Below are positions 35,125-43,459 of a stretch of 64,000 nucleotides of DNA, one piece after another. The position numbers and the translations under genes are program-made. The stretch comes from an uncultured bacterium. Its GTDB lineage: Bacteria; Cyanobacteriota; Vampirovibrionia; Gastranaerophilales; Gastranaerophilaceae. The stretch lies in contig CASDWY010000004.1 of NCBI GenBank assembly GCA_949284985.1, positions 51,344-115,343 of the forward strand, given 5' to 3'. The first letter of the stretch is position 1, and every line of letters begins with the position of its first letter. Below the pieces are notes generated by a model. It worked only from the letters and a program-made list of their open reading frames with translations. It was not told the DNA's origin and did not search any database.

Positions 35125-35901
35125 TTATACCCAACCTGAAACGCTAGCTTTGCGATAGTTTACTGGGACTGGTTTTAAGATTTCGTTTGCTTTTTGTATA
35201 ATTTCATTCATGTTATCAGAGGTTGTTGAAAAATGAATTGTGTCACATTTTACTTCTGTTAAGCTTCCTTCTTTATTTCTTATTCCAGAATTTTTTATAA
35301 GATTATTTAGTCTGTTTGAAGCAAAGTCGACATTGCTTACACTGTTCGATGTATAATCTATTGTTCCGTCTTCATTGTATATACGATTTAACTGAACCTC
35401 GTGTGCAACTCGAATTTCAGCTTCTTGGCTTACTCTGTCGAGAATTTCTCCTGTAGCGCCGTAATAAATAAGCCATTTGTCAAATTTTTTAATAGCCTTG
35501 GCTATGGATAGTGAAAAATCAAAATCGTATGCTGCGCGTTTATACATTGCACCATGTGGTCTTACGAATTCAATTTCAACATTACATGATTTTGCTAATG
35601 CTTGTAGTGCCCCAATTTGATATAAAACAACTGCTTCTATTTCTTCAGGTTTTAAATCCATATTTTTAAGCCCAAATCCTTGGATGTCATCAAAACCAAT
35701 ATGCGCACCTATTGCAACATTATATTCTTTTGCTTTTAATATTGCTTCTTTTATTGTTAGCGGATCTCCGGCATGAAACCCACAGGAAACATTTACAGAA
35801 GATACATATTGTATAAGTGGATATTCTTTTTGGTTTTTATATATTCCGAAACTTTGTGCTAAGTCGCAATTAAAATCTATGTTTTTATTATTATTTGTCA
35901 T
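35125..35901 (-). CDS. pxpA: 5-oxoprolinase subunit A (LamB/YcsF family)
   Basis: A 258-residue protein with 'IDFNCDLAQSFGIYKN', 'SSVNVSCGFHAGDPLTIKEA', 'NVAIGAHIGFDD' and 'VRPHGAMYKRAAYD', the PxpA signatures. PxpA works with PxpB and PxpC to open 5-oxoproline to glutamate using ATP. The partners are not adjacent here. The usual 'DLGEG/DLNES' start reads 'CDLAQSFG', a small divergence. It ends 21 bases before yvcK. Confidence 0.88.
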   Translation of the reverse strand: MTNNNKNIDFNCDLAQSFGIYKNQKEYPLIQYVSSVNVSCGFHAGDPLTIKEAILKAKEYNVAIGAHIGFDDIQGFGLKNMDLKPEEIEAVVLYQIGALQALAKSCNVEIEFVRPHGAMYKRAAYDFDFSLSIAKAIKKFDKWLIYYGATGEILDRVSQEAEIRVAHEVQLNRIYNEDGTIDYTSNSVSNVDFASNRLNNLIKNSGIRNKEGSLTEVKCDTIHFSTTSDNMNEIIQKANEILKPVPVNYRKASVSGWV

Positions 35902-36022
35902 AAAATTACCCTTATAAATTATACAAATATTATAACGTGTAAAGAAATATAGTCTACAAATATTTATAATTGTTTAGATAAAAAGTCCAGTGTATCTTGG
36001 GTTTAAGTTGTTATTTGTAAGT

Positions 36023-37126
36023 CTAGATTAAGAATTTTCCGTTTTCGTAAATTAACACGTCATCTGCAAAAATTTGTCCGCCATTTTTCATATTTTTAAT
36101 AAGATCCCAATGTAGTCCGGAAACATTTTTTCCTCCTGTTTCCGGATATGAGGCACCTATTGCCATATGTATTGAGCCACCTATTTTCTCATCAAAAAGT
36201 ATGTTTCCTGTTATTTTTTTAATGCGTTCATTTGTTCCGATTGCTATTTCTCCAACAAATTTTGCTCCCTCATCTTGGTTTATCATTGCAGTAAAAAATT
36301 CTTCGCCTTGTTCAACTTTGTAATCTATTATTTTTCCGTCTTTTAGGGTTAAATGGATTTTATTTACTTCATTTCCACGGTAGATAGCTGGGAAGTCAAA
36401 ATAAATTTGTCCGTTTGCGCTATTTTCTACTGGGGATGTAAAGATTTCTCCATCTGGGAAGTTATTTATTCCACAGCAATTTATCCATTTTCTGCCTTCT
36501 GTTGAAAAAGTTATATCAGTTTTTTCACCAACAAAACGAATCTTTTTTGTGGTGTTTAGATAATCTGTTTTTCCTTGTTGTTCTTGTTTAATTTCTTTCC
36601 ATTTTGCTACCGGATCTGGACTATCAAGGTAACAGGAATTAATTATAAATTGTGTGTAGTCTTCAAGCGACATTTTTGCTTCTTGGGCAAGGGCTTGAGT
36701 TGGAAAATCTGCTATGACCCAGTTAGCTTCATTTCTCGCTGCTCTGTTCATTAATTTTTCAGATAAGATATGTGTTGCTTTCGAGCGTTTTGCTTGTTTT
36801 TCAGGAGGAACTCCGGCTAATTGTTTTGTGTTAGTTGGGGCAGAAATTGATATAAAATTTTTTGCAGTTTCGTACTCCATTTTAGACATTTCATCAATAA
36901 ATGCAAGTTGTTCATCGCTGGCATTTTTAAAAAATGTTTCACTTATACCATCAATGCCGCATCTTACAATTGGGTTAGCGCCACGGTTTAATACGGCTTT
37001 ATAAATTTCTTTGATTAATGGGGCTGATTGTGAGTTGTCGGTTTTTATTATGGTTAGCTCATTTTTTTGCACGTTTGTAGAGTACTCTACAAGAACTTTT
37101 GCATATTTTTCCCAAATATTTTCCAT
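36023..37126 (-). CDS. Aminopeptidase, M29 family
   Basis: A 367-residue cytoplasmic metallo-aminopeptidase of the thermophilic aminopeptidase (AmpS/PepS) family. The metal-binding features are present: 'NNFPDGEIFTSPVENSANG', 'FVGEIAIGTN', 'HMAIGASYPETGG' and 'GLHWDLI'. It removes N-terminal residues from peptides. Its ATG overlaps the stop of lpxA by one base (TAATG), so it is coupled to the lipid A genes, which is probably a matter of operon convenience rather than function. Confidence 0.9.
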   Translation of the reverse strand: MENIWEKYAKVLVEYSTNVQKNELTIIKTDNSQSAPLIKEIYKAVLNRGANPIVRCGIDGISETFFKNASDEQLAFIDEMSKMEYETAKNFISISAPTNTKQLAGVPPEKQAKRSKATHILSEKLMNRAARNEANWVIADFPTQALAQEAKMSLEDYTQFIINSCYLDSPDPVAKWKEIKQEQQGKTDYLNTTKKIRFVGEKTDITFSTEGRKWINCCGINNFPDGEIFTSPVENSANGQIYFDFPAIYRGNEVNKIHLTLKDGKIIDYKVEQGEEFFTAMINQDEGAKFVGEIAIGTNERIKKITGNILFDEKIGGSIHMAIGASYPETGGKNVSGLHWDLIKNMKNGGQIFADDVLIYENGKFLI

Positions 37127-37926
37127 TATTCCTCCAAGGTTGAACCGTGTCTTTTTGATAAAAGCATTACACCTCTTTTTGAGCTTCTTACAAACTCAAC
37201 CAGTTTTTTGACATGTTCATCTTGAGGTAAAGTTTGTTCAATTATTTCACAGGCTTTTGTTGTTGTATATTCACCTGAGTCAAATATCTTAAATGCATGT
37301 TTAAGATTTGCTCTTTCTTCTGGTGTAAAGCCTCTACGTTTTAATCCAATAGAGTTTATACCATGAATTTTGGGTTGTCTGCCATCTGCTTTGCAATATG
37401 GTGGAATATCTTGTCTTGATGCTGAAAAACCACTTATAATACACATTTCACCGATACGAACATTTTGGTGGAACACACTCATTCCTCCAATAAAGGCACC
37501 TTTTCCTACTCGGCAATGACCTCCAAGTGTAGCTAAGTTAGCCAGAATAACTTCGTCTTCTAATACGCAGTTATGTGCAACGTGTGATGAGGTCATTAGC
37601 ATGCATCGATTTCCTACTCTTGTACAATCCCCGTCGCCTACTGCTCCACGATTTACGGTTGCATATTCTTTTATTATGCAATTTTCACCAATGTATGCTT
37701 TAGTTGGTTCATTTTTGTATCCTAAATCTTGTGGGGCTGTGCCAATAGATGCAAAAGATGCAATTGTTGTTCCTGCACCTATTTCGCAGTGCTCAAGATA
37801 GGCATGCGGCATTATGGTTACGTTGTTACCTAATTTTACATTTTCCCCAATAACACTGTATGCGCCTATATTACATCCTTCACCAATTATTGCATCCGGT
37901 GAAATTATTGCTGTTTGATGAATCAT
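37126..37926 (-). CDS. lpxA: UDP-N-acetylglucosamine acyltransferase
   Basis: A 266-residue left-handed beta-helix protein with many hexapeptide repeats ('IIGEGCNIGAYSVIGENVKL', 'GNNVTIMPHAYLEHCEIGAG'), the catalytic His region 'MTSSHVAHNCVLEDEV' and a C-terminal helical domain. It catalyses the first step of lipid A synthesis. It lies 14 bases after fabZ in the lpxD-lpxC-fabZ-lpxA unit. Confidence 0.95.
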   Translation of the reverse strand: MIHQTAIISPDAIIGEGCNIGAYSVIGENVKLGNNVTIMPHAYLEHCEIGAGTTIASFASIGTAPQDLGYKNEPTKAYIGENCIIKEYATVNRGAVGDGDCTRVGNRCMLMTSSHVAHNCVLEDEVILANLATLGGHCRVGKGAFIGGMSVFHQNVRIGEMCIISGFSASRQDIPPYCKADGRQPKIHGINSIGLKRRGFTPEERANLKHAFKIFDSGEYTTTKACEIIEQTLPQDEHVKKLVEFVRSSKRGVMLLSKRHGSTLEE

Positions 37927-37940
37927 GATTACCTTCTTTC

Positions 37941-38378
37941 TTAAATAATTGAAAATGTTAATTCTGCAGAAACGGTTAGTTTTCCGTCTACAAATCCTTT
38001 AGTTTCAGCTTTAACTATAGGTCCTTTTCTTTTAATGATACGGCTTTCCATCTCTAACCGATCTCCTGGTCTGACTACGTTTTTAAATCTTGCTCCGTCT
38101 ATACCTGCAAAAAGTGCAAGTTTACCTTTATATTCAGGCATGGTCATAAGTATGCCTGCACTTAGTTGTGCCATTGCTTCAATTTGTAGTACGCCAGGCA
38201 TAATGGGGTTGTTAGGAAAATGCCCACAGAAAAATTCTTCGTTCATTGTGACATTTTTGTAACCTTTACAATATTCCCCTTCTACGCATTCTGTTATTCT
38301 GTCAACAAGTAAAAAAGGATATCTGTGCGGAATCATTTTTATTATTTCCATAATATCGTAAGTTTTAATTTCGCTCAT
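37941..38378 (-). CDS. fabZ: 3-hydroxyacyl-ACP dehydratase FabZ
   Basis: A 145-residue hot-dog fold enzyme with 'IKMIPHRYPFLLVDRI', the catalytic His53 in 'FFCGHFPNNPIMPGVLQ' and Glu67 in 'LQIEAMAQL'. It dehydrates 3-hydroxyacyl-ACP in fatty acid elongation and so competes with LpxA for substrate. Its place between lpxC and lpxA is the common arrangement. Confidence 0.95.
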   Translation of the reverse strand: MSEIKTYDIMEIIKMIPHRYPFLLVDRITECVEGEYCKGYKNVTMNEEFFCGHFPNNPIMPGVLQIEAMAQLSAGILMTMPEYKGKLALFAGIDGARFKNVVRPGDRLEMESRIIKRKGPIVKAETKGFVDGKLTVSAELTFSII

Positions 38379-38379
38379 T

Positions 38380-39183
38380 TTATTTCTCCTCTATTAATTT
38401 TGGTTTAATTTTTTTTGCAAAGTTTACATGCACAGTATGCCCGGCTTCTTTGACTATAATTTCTGCTTTTAGGTTAATTGGATTAATTCCGGTTAAGTAA
38501 AAGTCTCCAATCAAGTCTAAAACTTTATGTTTAGCCGGTTCCATTTCGCTTTTTAGTTCTGTAGTAAAGCCATCTTCTGTTAATCCGACTGTGTTTTCAA
38601 TGTTTACTCCATGTGCATATCCTGCTTTTTGCAGCATTTCAAGATCTTTAAGATATCCAAAGGTTCTTGCCTCAATTACTTCATTGAAGTTTGTACTTAC
38701 ATTAACCCAGCGATGATTAAGTTGTGGATGATTAAAGTTTACACTGTAGGTGATATTTAATTTATCTGACGGAAGCATTACTATATGGGTTTTTCCGTTA
38801 ATATAATATGTCGGTTCTATAATCGTGTATGTTTTTGTTTCCGGTTCTTCAATCCCTGCTTCATTAAAAAGCTCTATCCATTTTTTTGATGCGCCGTCAA
38901 GAATAGGTAATTCAAAATGACTCAAATAAATATCAAGACTGTCTATTGAACAAATTGCACAAGCTGCCATAAAGTGTTCAATAAGAACAATTTGTACATT
39001 AGGATTACCAATTACTGTGCAATGCTCTGTAGAAATTACATTTTCAACTTTTGCTTCAACAGTTTCGTTGTTAAAGTGAAATCTTATTCCTTTTTTTTCA
39101 GAGGGGACAAGTCTAGCTTCACTTGGGGTTCCGCTCATCAAGGATACTGATTTTATTGTTACTTCTTTTTTTAGTGTTGTCAT
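38380..39183 (-). CDS. lpxC: UDP-3-O-acyl-N-acetylglucosamine deacetylase, short form
   Basis: A 267-residue zinc deacetylase for the committed step of lipid A synthesis. Zinc ligands are seen in 'VLIEHFMAACAICSIDSL' and 'KHKVLDLIGDF', with 'FGYLKDLEMLQKAGYAHG' and 'VKEAGHTVH' also matching the family. It is about 35 residues shorter than E. coli LpxC, and the N-terminal 'GLHTG'-type motif reads 'SLMSGT'. It is one base from fabZ, so the genes are tightly coupled. Confidence 0.92.
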   Translation of the reverse strand: MTTLKKEVTIKSVSLMSGTPSEARLVPSEKKGIRFHFNNETVEAKVENVISTEHCTVIGNPNVQIVLIEHFMAACAICSIDSLDIYLSHFELPILDGASKKWIELFNEAGIEEPETKTYTIIEPTYYINGKTHIVMLPSDKLNITYSVNFNHPQLNHRWVNVSTNFNEVIEARTFGYLKDLEMLQKAGYAHGVNIENTVGLTEDGFTTELKSEMEPAKHKVLDLIGDFYLTGINPINLKAEIIVKEAGHTVHVNFAKKIKPKLIEEK

Positions 39184-39206
39184 TGTTCTTTTATTCTATT
39201 ATTCTA

Positions 39207-40292
39207 TTATTCTTCTGTTTCAAGTGCTTTTAGCAAGTGTTCATATTTTTTGAATTTAGCAACAAGTTCTTCTGCTGATTTCATAACTTTCAATTGTTTA
39301 ACGAAGTCTTTTCTTGGTACAGCAGGAGCACCTACTATTATTGAACGTTCAGGGAAGCTTTTTGTTACACCGGCTTGTGCCATTATAATACTGTCCGCAC
39401 CGATACTAATGTGGTCTGCAAGTCCAGCTTGACCTGCTATAACAACACGATCACCGATTATACAGCTTCCGGCTATACCTACTTGGGAAACTATCATACA
39501 CGCTTTACCTATTTTACAATTGTGTCCAATCTGTACTAAGTTATCTATTTTTGTAGATGCGCCTATAACGGTGTTTTCAATTGTGCCTCTGTCTATTGCT
39601 GTGTTTGCACCAATTTCAACATCATCTTCAATTACAACTGAGCCAATTGATGGTATTTTATAAATTTTTTGTTGAGTATTTGTTTCTTTTATTTCTCCGT
39701 CATGTTTTGCTCTTTCGATATTATCAGGGCTTTCTGTAACAAAACTGAAACCATCTGCACCTATAGAACAACCTTGTTGTAAAACAACCCTGTTTCCTAT
39801 TTGGACTTCATCTCCAATATGGCAACCGGCATGGAAAAGACAGCTTTCACCGATTATGACATTTCTGCCGATATAACAATTAGGTAAAAGTTTTGTTCCG
39901 TTTGCAATTTCAGCGCCTCTTGAAATTACTGTGTTTGCTCCTATTGAGACATTTTCTCCGATTTTTGCATCGGGATGCACAACTGCTGTTGGATGGATAC
40001 CGGATTGAGTTTCCGGTGGAATATAGAATAAATGAAGTAATTTCATCATTGCAAGTCGCGGACGTTCTACTTCAATTGTTGATATAGTATCCAGATTTAC
40101 ACCTAAGGGTACAAGTGCTACTTGTGCTTTTGATTTTGAAAGATTTTCAATTTCTTCTTCTCCCAACGCAAGGGCTAAAGTTGTTTCATCTGCTAATAGC
40201 GGAGGGGCTATTCTGTTGATTGTTGAGTTTGTGATTTTTGTAAGAATACCTCCAACAATTTCACTTATTTGTTCTTGTGTGTAAGACTTCAT
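39207..40292 (-). CDS. lpxD: UDP-3-O-acyl-glucosamine N-acyltransferase
   Basis: A 361-residue protein with an N-terminal uridine-binding domain, a long hexapeptide-repeat beta-helix ('[20 protein letters not shown]', '[19 protein letters not shown]') and a C-terminal helix. The active-site region '[20 protein letters not shown]' is present. It adds the second acyl chain in lipid A synthesis. It is the first gene of the lipid A unit, behind a hairpin at about 40391-40424. Confidence 0.95.
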   Translation of the reverse strand: MKSYTQEQISEIVGGILTKITNSTINRIAPPLLADETTLALALGEEEIENLSKSKAQVALVPLGVNLDTISTIEVERPRLAMMKLLHLFYIPPETQSGIHPTAVVHPDAKIGENVSIGANTVISRGAEIANGTKLLPNCYIGRNVIIGESCLFHAGCHIGDEVQIGNRVVLQQGCSIGADGFSFVTESPDNIERAKHDGEIKETNTQQKIYKIPSIGSVVIEDDVEIGANTAIDRGTIENTVIGASTKIDNLVQIGHNCKIGKACMIVSQVGIAGSCIIGDRVVIAGQAGLADHISIGADSIIMAQAGVTKSFPERSIIVGAPAVPRKDFVKQLKVMKSAEELVAKFKKYEHLLKALETEE

Positions 40293-40390
40293 ATAAACTT
40301 CCTCTTTATTGTATTATTTATTTCAATTTTATAACTAATTTGAAAAATAAGCAAAATTATTGTTAACATTACTATACAAATGATTTTAAA

Positions 40391-40424
40391 GAAAAAAGAA
40401 TCTATTATTAGTAGATTCTTTTTC
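40391..40424 (-). terminator. Terminator between the small exported protein and lpxD
   Basis: AAAAAGAATCTA and TAGATTCTTTTT form a 12-pair A/T-rich stem with a seven-base loop. T tracts occur on both strands; since both flanking genes run on the minus strand it separates the gene at 40452 from the lipid A genes. Confidence 0.75.
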
Positions 40425-40451
40425 TTGTTTAATTTATCTGTAATTTAGTTC

Positions 40452-40766
40452 TTAAAAAAGTTTACTTGGCCAGTCTAATCTTGGATCAATAATTGCTTCA
40501 CCAAAATTTTGATTGTCAGTTGCTGGATCTACATATTGATAAAACTTTTTAATATAGTTTACAGGAGTATGTTGAAATTCTTTTTCTTTGTGTGGAGCAT
40601 AAGGATCCACCATTTTTAAATGCATAATGCGGATTGTTTCCGGGGAGTATCCTTGATTTCTCAAATAATCTTCAGACATAAGCTGATCTGTATCTACTAC
40701 CGAATATGCAGGCATTGAAAGTCCAATTATGGTCAATAATGCTGTTAAAGTTGATAATTTTTTCAT
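40452..40766 (-). CDS. Small exported protein, 104 residues
   Basis: A 104-residue protein with a signal peptide (MKKLSTLTALLTIIGLSMPA, cleavage near 'AYS'). The mature part has 'DQLMSEDYLRNQGYSPETIR', and ends with a Pro- and Asp-rich section. It may be a lineage-specific periplasmic or cell-surface protein. It lies alone between ispG and lpxD and has its own terminator. No family recognised. Confidence 0.7.
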   Translation of the reverse strand: MKKLSTLTALLTIIGLSMPAYSVVDTDQLMSEDYLRNQGYSPETIRIMHLKMVDPYAPHKEKEFQHTPVNYIKKFYQYVDPATDNQNFGEAIIDPRLDWPSKLF

Positions 40767-40858
40767 ATATTTTCCCTTAAAATATTAGCTAATTTATTTT
40801 ATACTATTATTAAGTTAATGGCTAAATTATAATATATTTTAACAAAGTTTAAAACCGA

Positions 40859-41917
40859 CTATTTTGCGTATTCTTTTACGATTTTTTCAAATTCTTGAAG
40901 AAGTTCTGTTTCTGGGACTTTTTTAATAATTTCTCCTTTTTTAAAAATGTACCCTTCGCCAATAGCTCCGGCAATGCCAAAATCGGCATGTTTAGCTTCC
41001 CCAGGACCATTTACGGGACAGCCCATAATCGCTAAAGTAAGGGGTTTGTCGTAATCTTTAAATATTTCTTCTACTTTCTTTGCAAGTGAGATTAAGTCTA
41101 TTTGTGTTCTTCCGCATGTTGGGCAGGAAATAAAGTTTATTCCTTTTTGTCTTAAATCCAAAGCTTTTAAAATTTCAAACCCTGCTTTTACTTCTTCTAC
41201 TGGGTCTTCTGTAAGCGAAACTCTTATCGTATCTCCAAGCCCTTCGGCTAACATTGTTCCTATCCCTGCACTTGATTTAATTAAGCCGGAGCGTAGAGTT
41301 CCTGCCTCTGTTATACCTAAATGAAGTGGGTATGGAATTTTTTGTGCGATTAATCGATAGGCTTCTATGGTTGTCATAACGGAACTTGATTTTAAGGAAA
41401 CTTTTAGCAAATCAAAATCGTTATCTTCAAGTATTTTTATGTGACGCATTGCACTTTCTACCATTTTTTCAGCCAATGTCATGTTTTTGTTTTGCTCAAG
41501 GTCTTTTTGAAGTGAGCCGGCATTTATACCTATTCTTATAGGAGTTTTGTTTATTTTAGCCAGGGCTATAACTTTTTTTACGTTTTCTTCGCAACCTATA
41601 TTCCCGGGATTTAATCTTAATGCGTCAACTCCATTTTCAATACATTGTATTGCTAATCTGTAATCAAAATGTATGTCGGCTACAAGAGGAATAGGTGATT
41701 GTTTTTTTATTTCTTTTATAGCTTCTGCAGCATCCTTGTTTAAAACCGCCAAGCGTACAATTTCGCATCCTGCATCTGCTAGTTTGTTTATTTGGTTTAG
41801 AGTAGTTTTTATATCTCTTGTATCAGTATTGCACATTGATTGAACACTTATTGGTGCATCTGATCCAATTTTTACATTTCCTATTTGAATTTGTTTTGTT
41901 TTTCTTCTGTTTATCAT
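40859..41917 (-). CDS. ispG: 4-hydroxy-3-methylbut-2-enyl diphosphate synthase
   Basis: A 352-residue [4Fe-4S] enzyme of the MEP isoprenoid pathway. It has 'VSVQSMCNTDTRDI'-type start ('APISVQSMCNTDT'), 'IPLVADIHFDYRLA', 'RLNPGNIG', the cluster cysteines in 'FISCPTCGRTQIDL' and 'MGCPVNGPGEAKHADFGIAG'. Length fits the short bacterial form without the plant insert. It is divergent from the phosphoesterase gene. Confidence 0.95.
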   Translation of the reverse strand: MINRRKTKQIQIGNVKIGSDAPISVQSMCNTDTRDIKTTLNQINKLADAGCEIVRLAVLNKDAAEAIKEIKKQSPIPLVADIHFDYRLAIQCIENGVDALRLNPGNIGCEENVKKVIALAKINKTPIRIGINAGSLQKDLEQNKNMTLAEKMVESAMRHIKILEDNDFDLLKVSLKSSSVMTTIEAYRLIAQKIPYPLHLGITEAGTLRSGLIKSSAGIGTMLAEGLGDTIRVSLTEDPVEEVKAGFEILKALDLRQKGINFISCPTCGRTQIDLISLAKKVEEIFKDYDKPLTLAIMGCPVNGPGEAKHADFGIAGAIGEGYIFKKGEIIKKVPETELLQEFEKIVKEYAK

Positions 41918-41968
41918 AGTATTAATTTAGCACAAAAAAATGTGTAATAAAATAATGGAGTTAGTTTT

Positions 41969-42724
41969 ATGAAAATTGCTGTAATTTCTGATATTCATGG
42001 AAATCTTGAGGCTCTTAAAAGCGTTTTGGACGATATAAAAAAGCAAGGTTGTGAAAAGATTTTTTGCCTTGGTGATTTGGCTATGGCAGGACCTCAACCT
42101 CAAGAAACGATTGAACTGTTTAAAGATTTTGTTAAAAAAGATTATATAGAACTTATTCAAGGGAATACAGACAGTTATCTTGGGGAAAACAGTTTGGAGG
42201 TTTGCGAAAACATAAAGAAAAACAATTTGATTATGGGGAATGCATGTGAACAGGATTTGAAGGATATAAGTCCAGAAAATTTGAGGTTTTTGAAAAATCT
42301 TCCTGAACAAAAAACAATTGTAGTCGAAGGATTGAAGATTCTTCTTGTTCATGGTTCGCCGCGTTCAAATGTCGAGAATATTTTTCCGGGTATGGAAATA
42401 GGTAAAGTTGAAGAAATGTTAAAAAATGTGGATGCAGATATAATATTTTGTGGTCATACACATCAGCCATGCGGTTATCAAACTAATACCAGACAGACGG
42501 TTGTAAATGTTGGCAGTGTTGGACGTCCGTTAAGTGAAGTCCCAAAGGCTTGTTATGTTGTGCTGGAAATAAAAAATCCTGCGCAAAAAGAGTTTTTTGT
42601 CTACCATGTAAACGTTAATTATGATAAAGAAAAAGCCGCAGAAATCTTGAAAAAAAGAAATTTTGAAGGCTCAGAAAAGTTAGCAGCTATGATTTTATGC
42701 GCATCTGAACGTTATCCGTTATAG
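41969..42724 (+). CDS. Metallophosphoesterase, YfcE/MJ0936-like
   Basis: A 251-residue calcineurin-like phosphoesterase. All five metal motifs are present: 'VISDIHGNLEAL' near the start, 'CLGDLAMAGP', 'QGNTDS', 'LLVHGSP' and 'FCGHTHQPCG', followed by 'VNVGSVGRPL'. It may hydrolyse a phosphodiester; the substrate is unknown. It is transcribed away from ispG with TGGAG before the ATG. Confidence 0.85.
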   Translation: MKIAVISDIHGNLEALKSVLDDIKKQGCEKIFCLGDLAMAGPQPQETIELFKDFVKKDYIELIQGNTDSYLGENSLEVCENIKKNNLIMGNACEQDLKDISPENLRFLKNLPEQKTIVVEGLKILLVHGSPRSNVENIFPGMEIGKVEEMLKNVDADIIFCGHTHQPCGYQTNTRQTVVNVGSVGRPLSEVPKACYVVLEIKNPAQKEFFVYHVNVNYDKEKAAEILKKRNFEGSEKLAAMILCASERYPL

Positions 42725-42728
42725 TTTT

Positions 42729-42744
42729 TTACAATCTATTGTAA
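42729..42744. promoter_or_regulatory. Inverted repeat over the ompH promoter
   Basis: TTACAAT (42729-42735), two bases, ATTGTAA (42738-42744) is a perfect seven-base inverted repeat of operator size. It covers the likely -35 box of the ompH-like gene, where a bound dimer would block transcription. Confidence 0.4.
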
Positions 42745-42767
42745 TAATTCTTGTTTATTGTTAATAT
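42739..42767 (+). promoter_or_regulatory. Promoter of the ompH-like gene
   Basis: TTGTAA (42739-42744) and TAATAT (42762-42767) are 17 bases apart, about 30 bases upstream of the start codon. Confidence 0.5.
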
Positions 42768-42797
42768 CTTTAAAGACGAAATAGGAGAATATGTTTT

Positions 42798-43259
42798 ATG
42801 AAAAAAATGAGATTGTTAATTACAGCTTTAGCTCTTATGGTTGTGGCTGCTACAGCAAACGCCGCTGAAACTATTGGAGTTGCAAATTATAAAAAAATAG
42901 AGTCCGAATATAACTATGCTAAACAAGCATATAAACAATTGGATGATAAAATATTAGAACTTCAACAATTTGTAATCGATAAAGATAAACAGTTTAAAGC
43001 TATAGAGTCACCTGTTCAAAGAAAGAATTTTGAAGAAAAAACTCAAAAAGAATACAAAGCTAAAGAAGATGCTATATTGAAGTCTAAAATAGAAAAACAA
43101 GATCAAATTTATGAAAATATTCTTAATGCAACTAAAGCTGTAGCTAAACAAAAAGGTATAGGTATGGTTGTAGATTATAGAGTTATATTTGTTGGCGGAA
43201 CAGATATATCTGATGATGTTATTAAATATTTAAATTCAAACCCTGTTCCTAAAAAATAA
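42798..43259 (+). CDS. OmpH/Skp-family periplasmic chaperone
   Basis: A 153-residue protein with a signal peptide (MKKMRLLITALALMVVAATA, cleavage near 'ANA') and two long charged helices ('KKIESEYNYAKQAYKQLDDK', 'AKEDAILKSKIEKQDQIYEN') ending in 'KGIGMVVDYRVIFVGGTDIS', the beta-strand body of Skp. Skp holds unfolded outer-membrane proteins in the periplasm. It is not next to bamA or lpxD as in many bacteria; it has its own promoter and terminator. Confidence 0.85.
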   Translation: MKKMRLLITALALMVVAATANAAETIGVANYKKIESEYNYAKQAYKQLDDKILELQQFVIDKDKQFKAIESPVQRKNFEEKTQKEYKAKEDAILKSKIEKQDQIYENILNATKAVAKQKGIGMVVDYRVIFVGGTDISDDVIKYLNSNPVPKK

Positions 43260-43292
43260 TTCAAATAATAATATTTAACAACAATATTTAAC

Positions 43293-43326
43293 GCAAGTGT
43301 GTAATTTTATACGCTTGCTTTTTTTT
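43293..43326 (+). terminator. Rho-independent terminator after the ompH-like gene
   Basis: GCAAGTGTGT (from 43293) pairs with ATACGCTTGC, with two G-T pairs, and is followed by eight T. It lies 33 bases after the stop codon. Confidence 0.85.
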
Positions 43327-43459
43327 ATGCAAAATAAAAATGTTAATTAGGTGCATTAATATAATTTTACAATTGATGATTTTTCATATAATTAGGGCAA
43401 TTTTTATATTTATGTTGTTTTTATATAATTAAGAGTTATAGAGAGGGTATTATTGAGGA

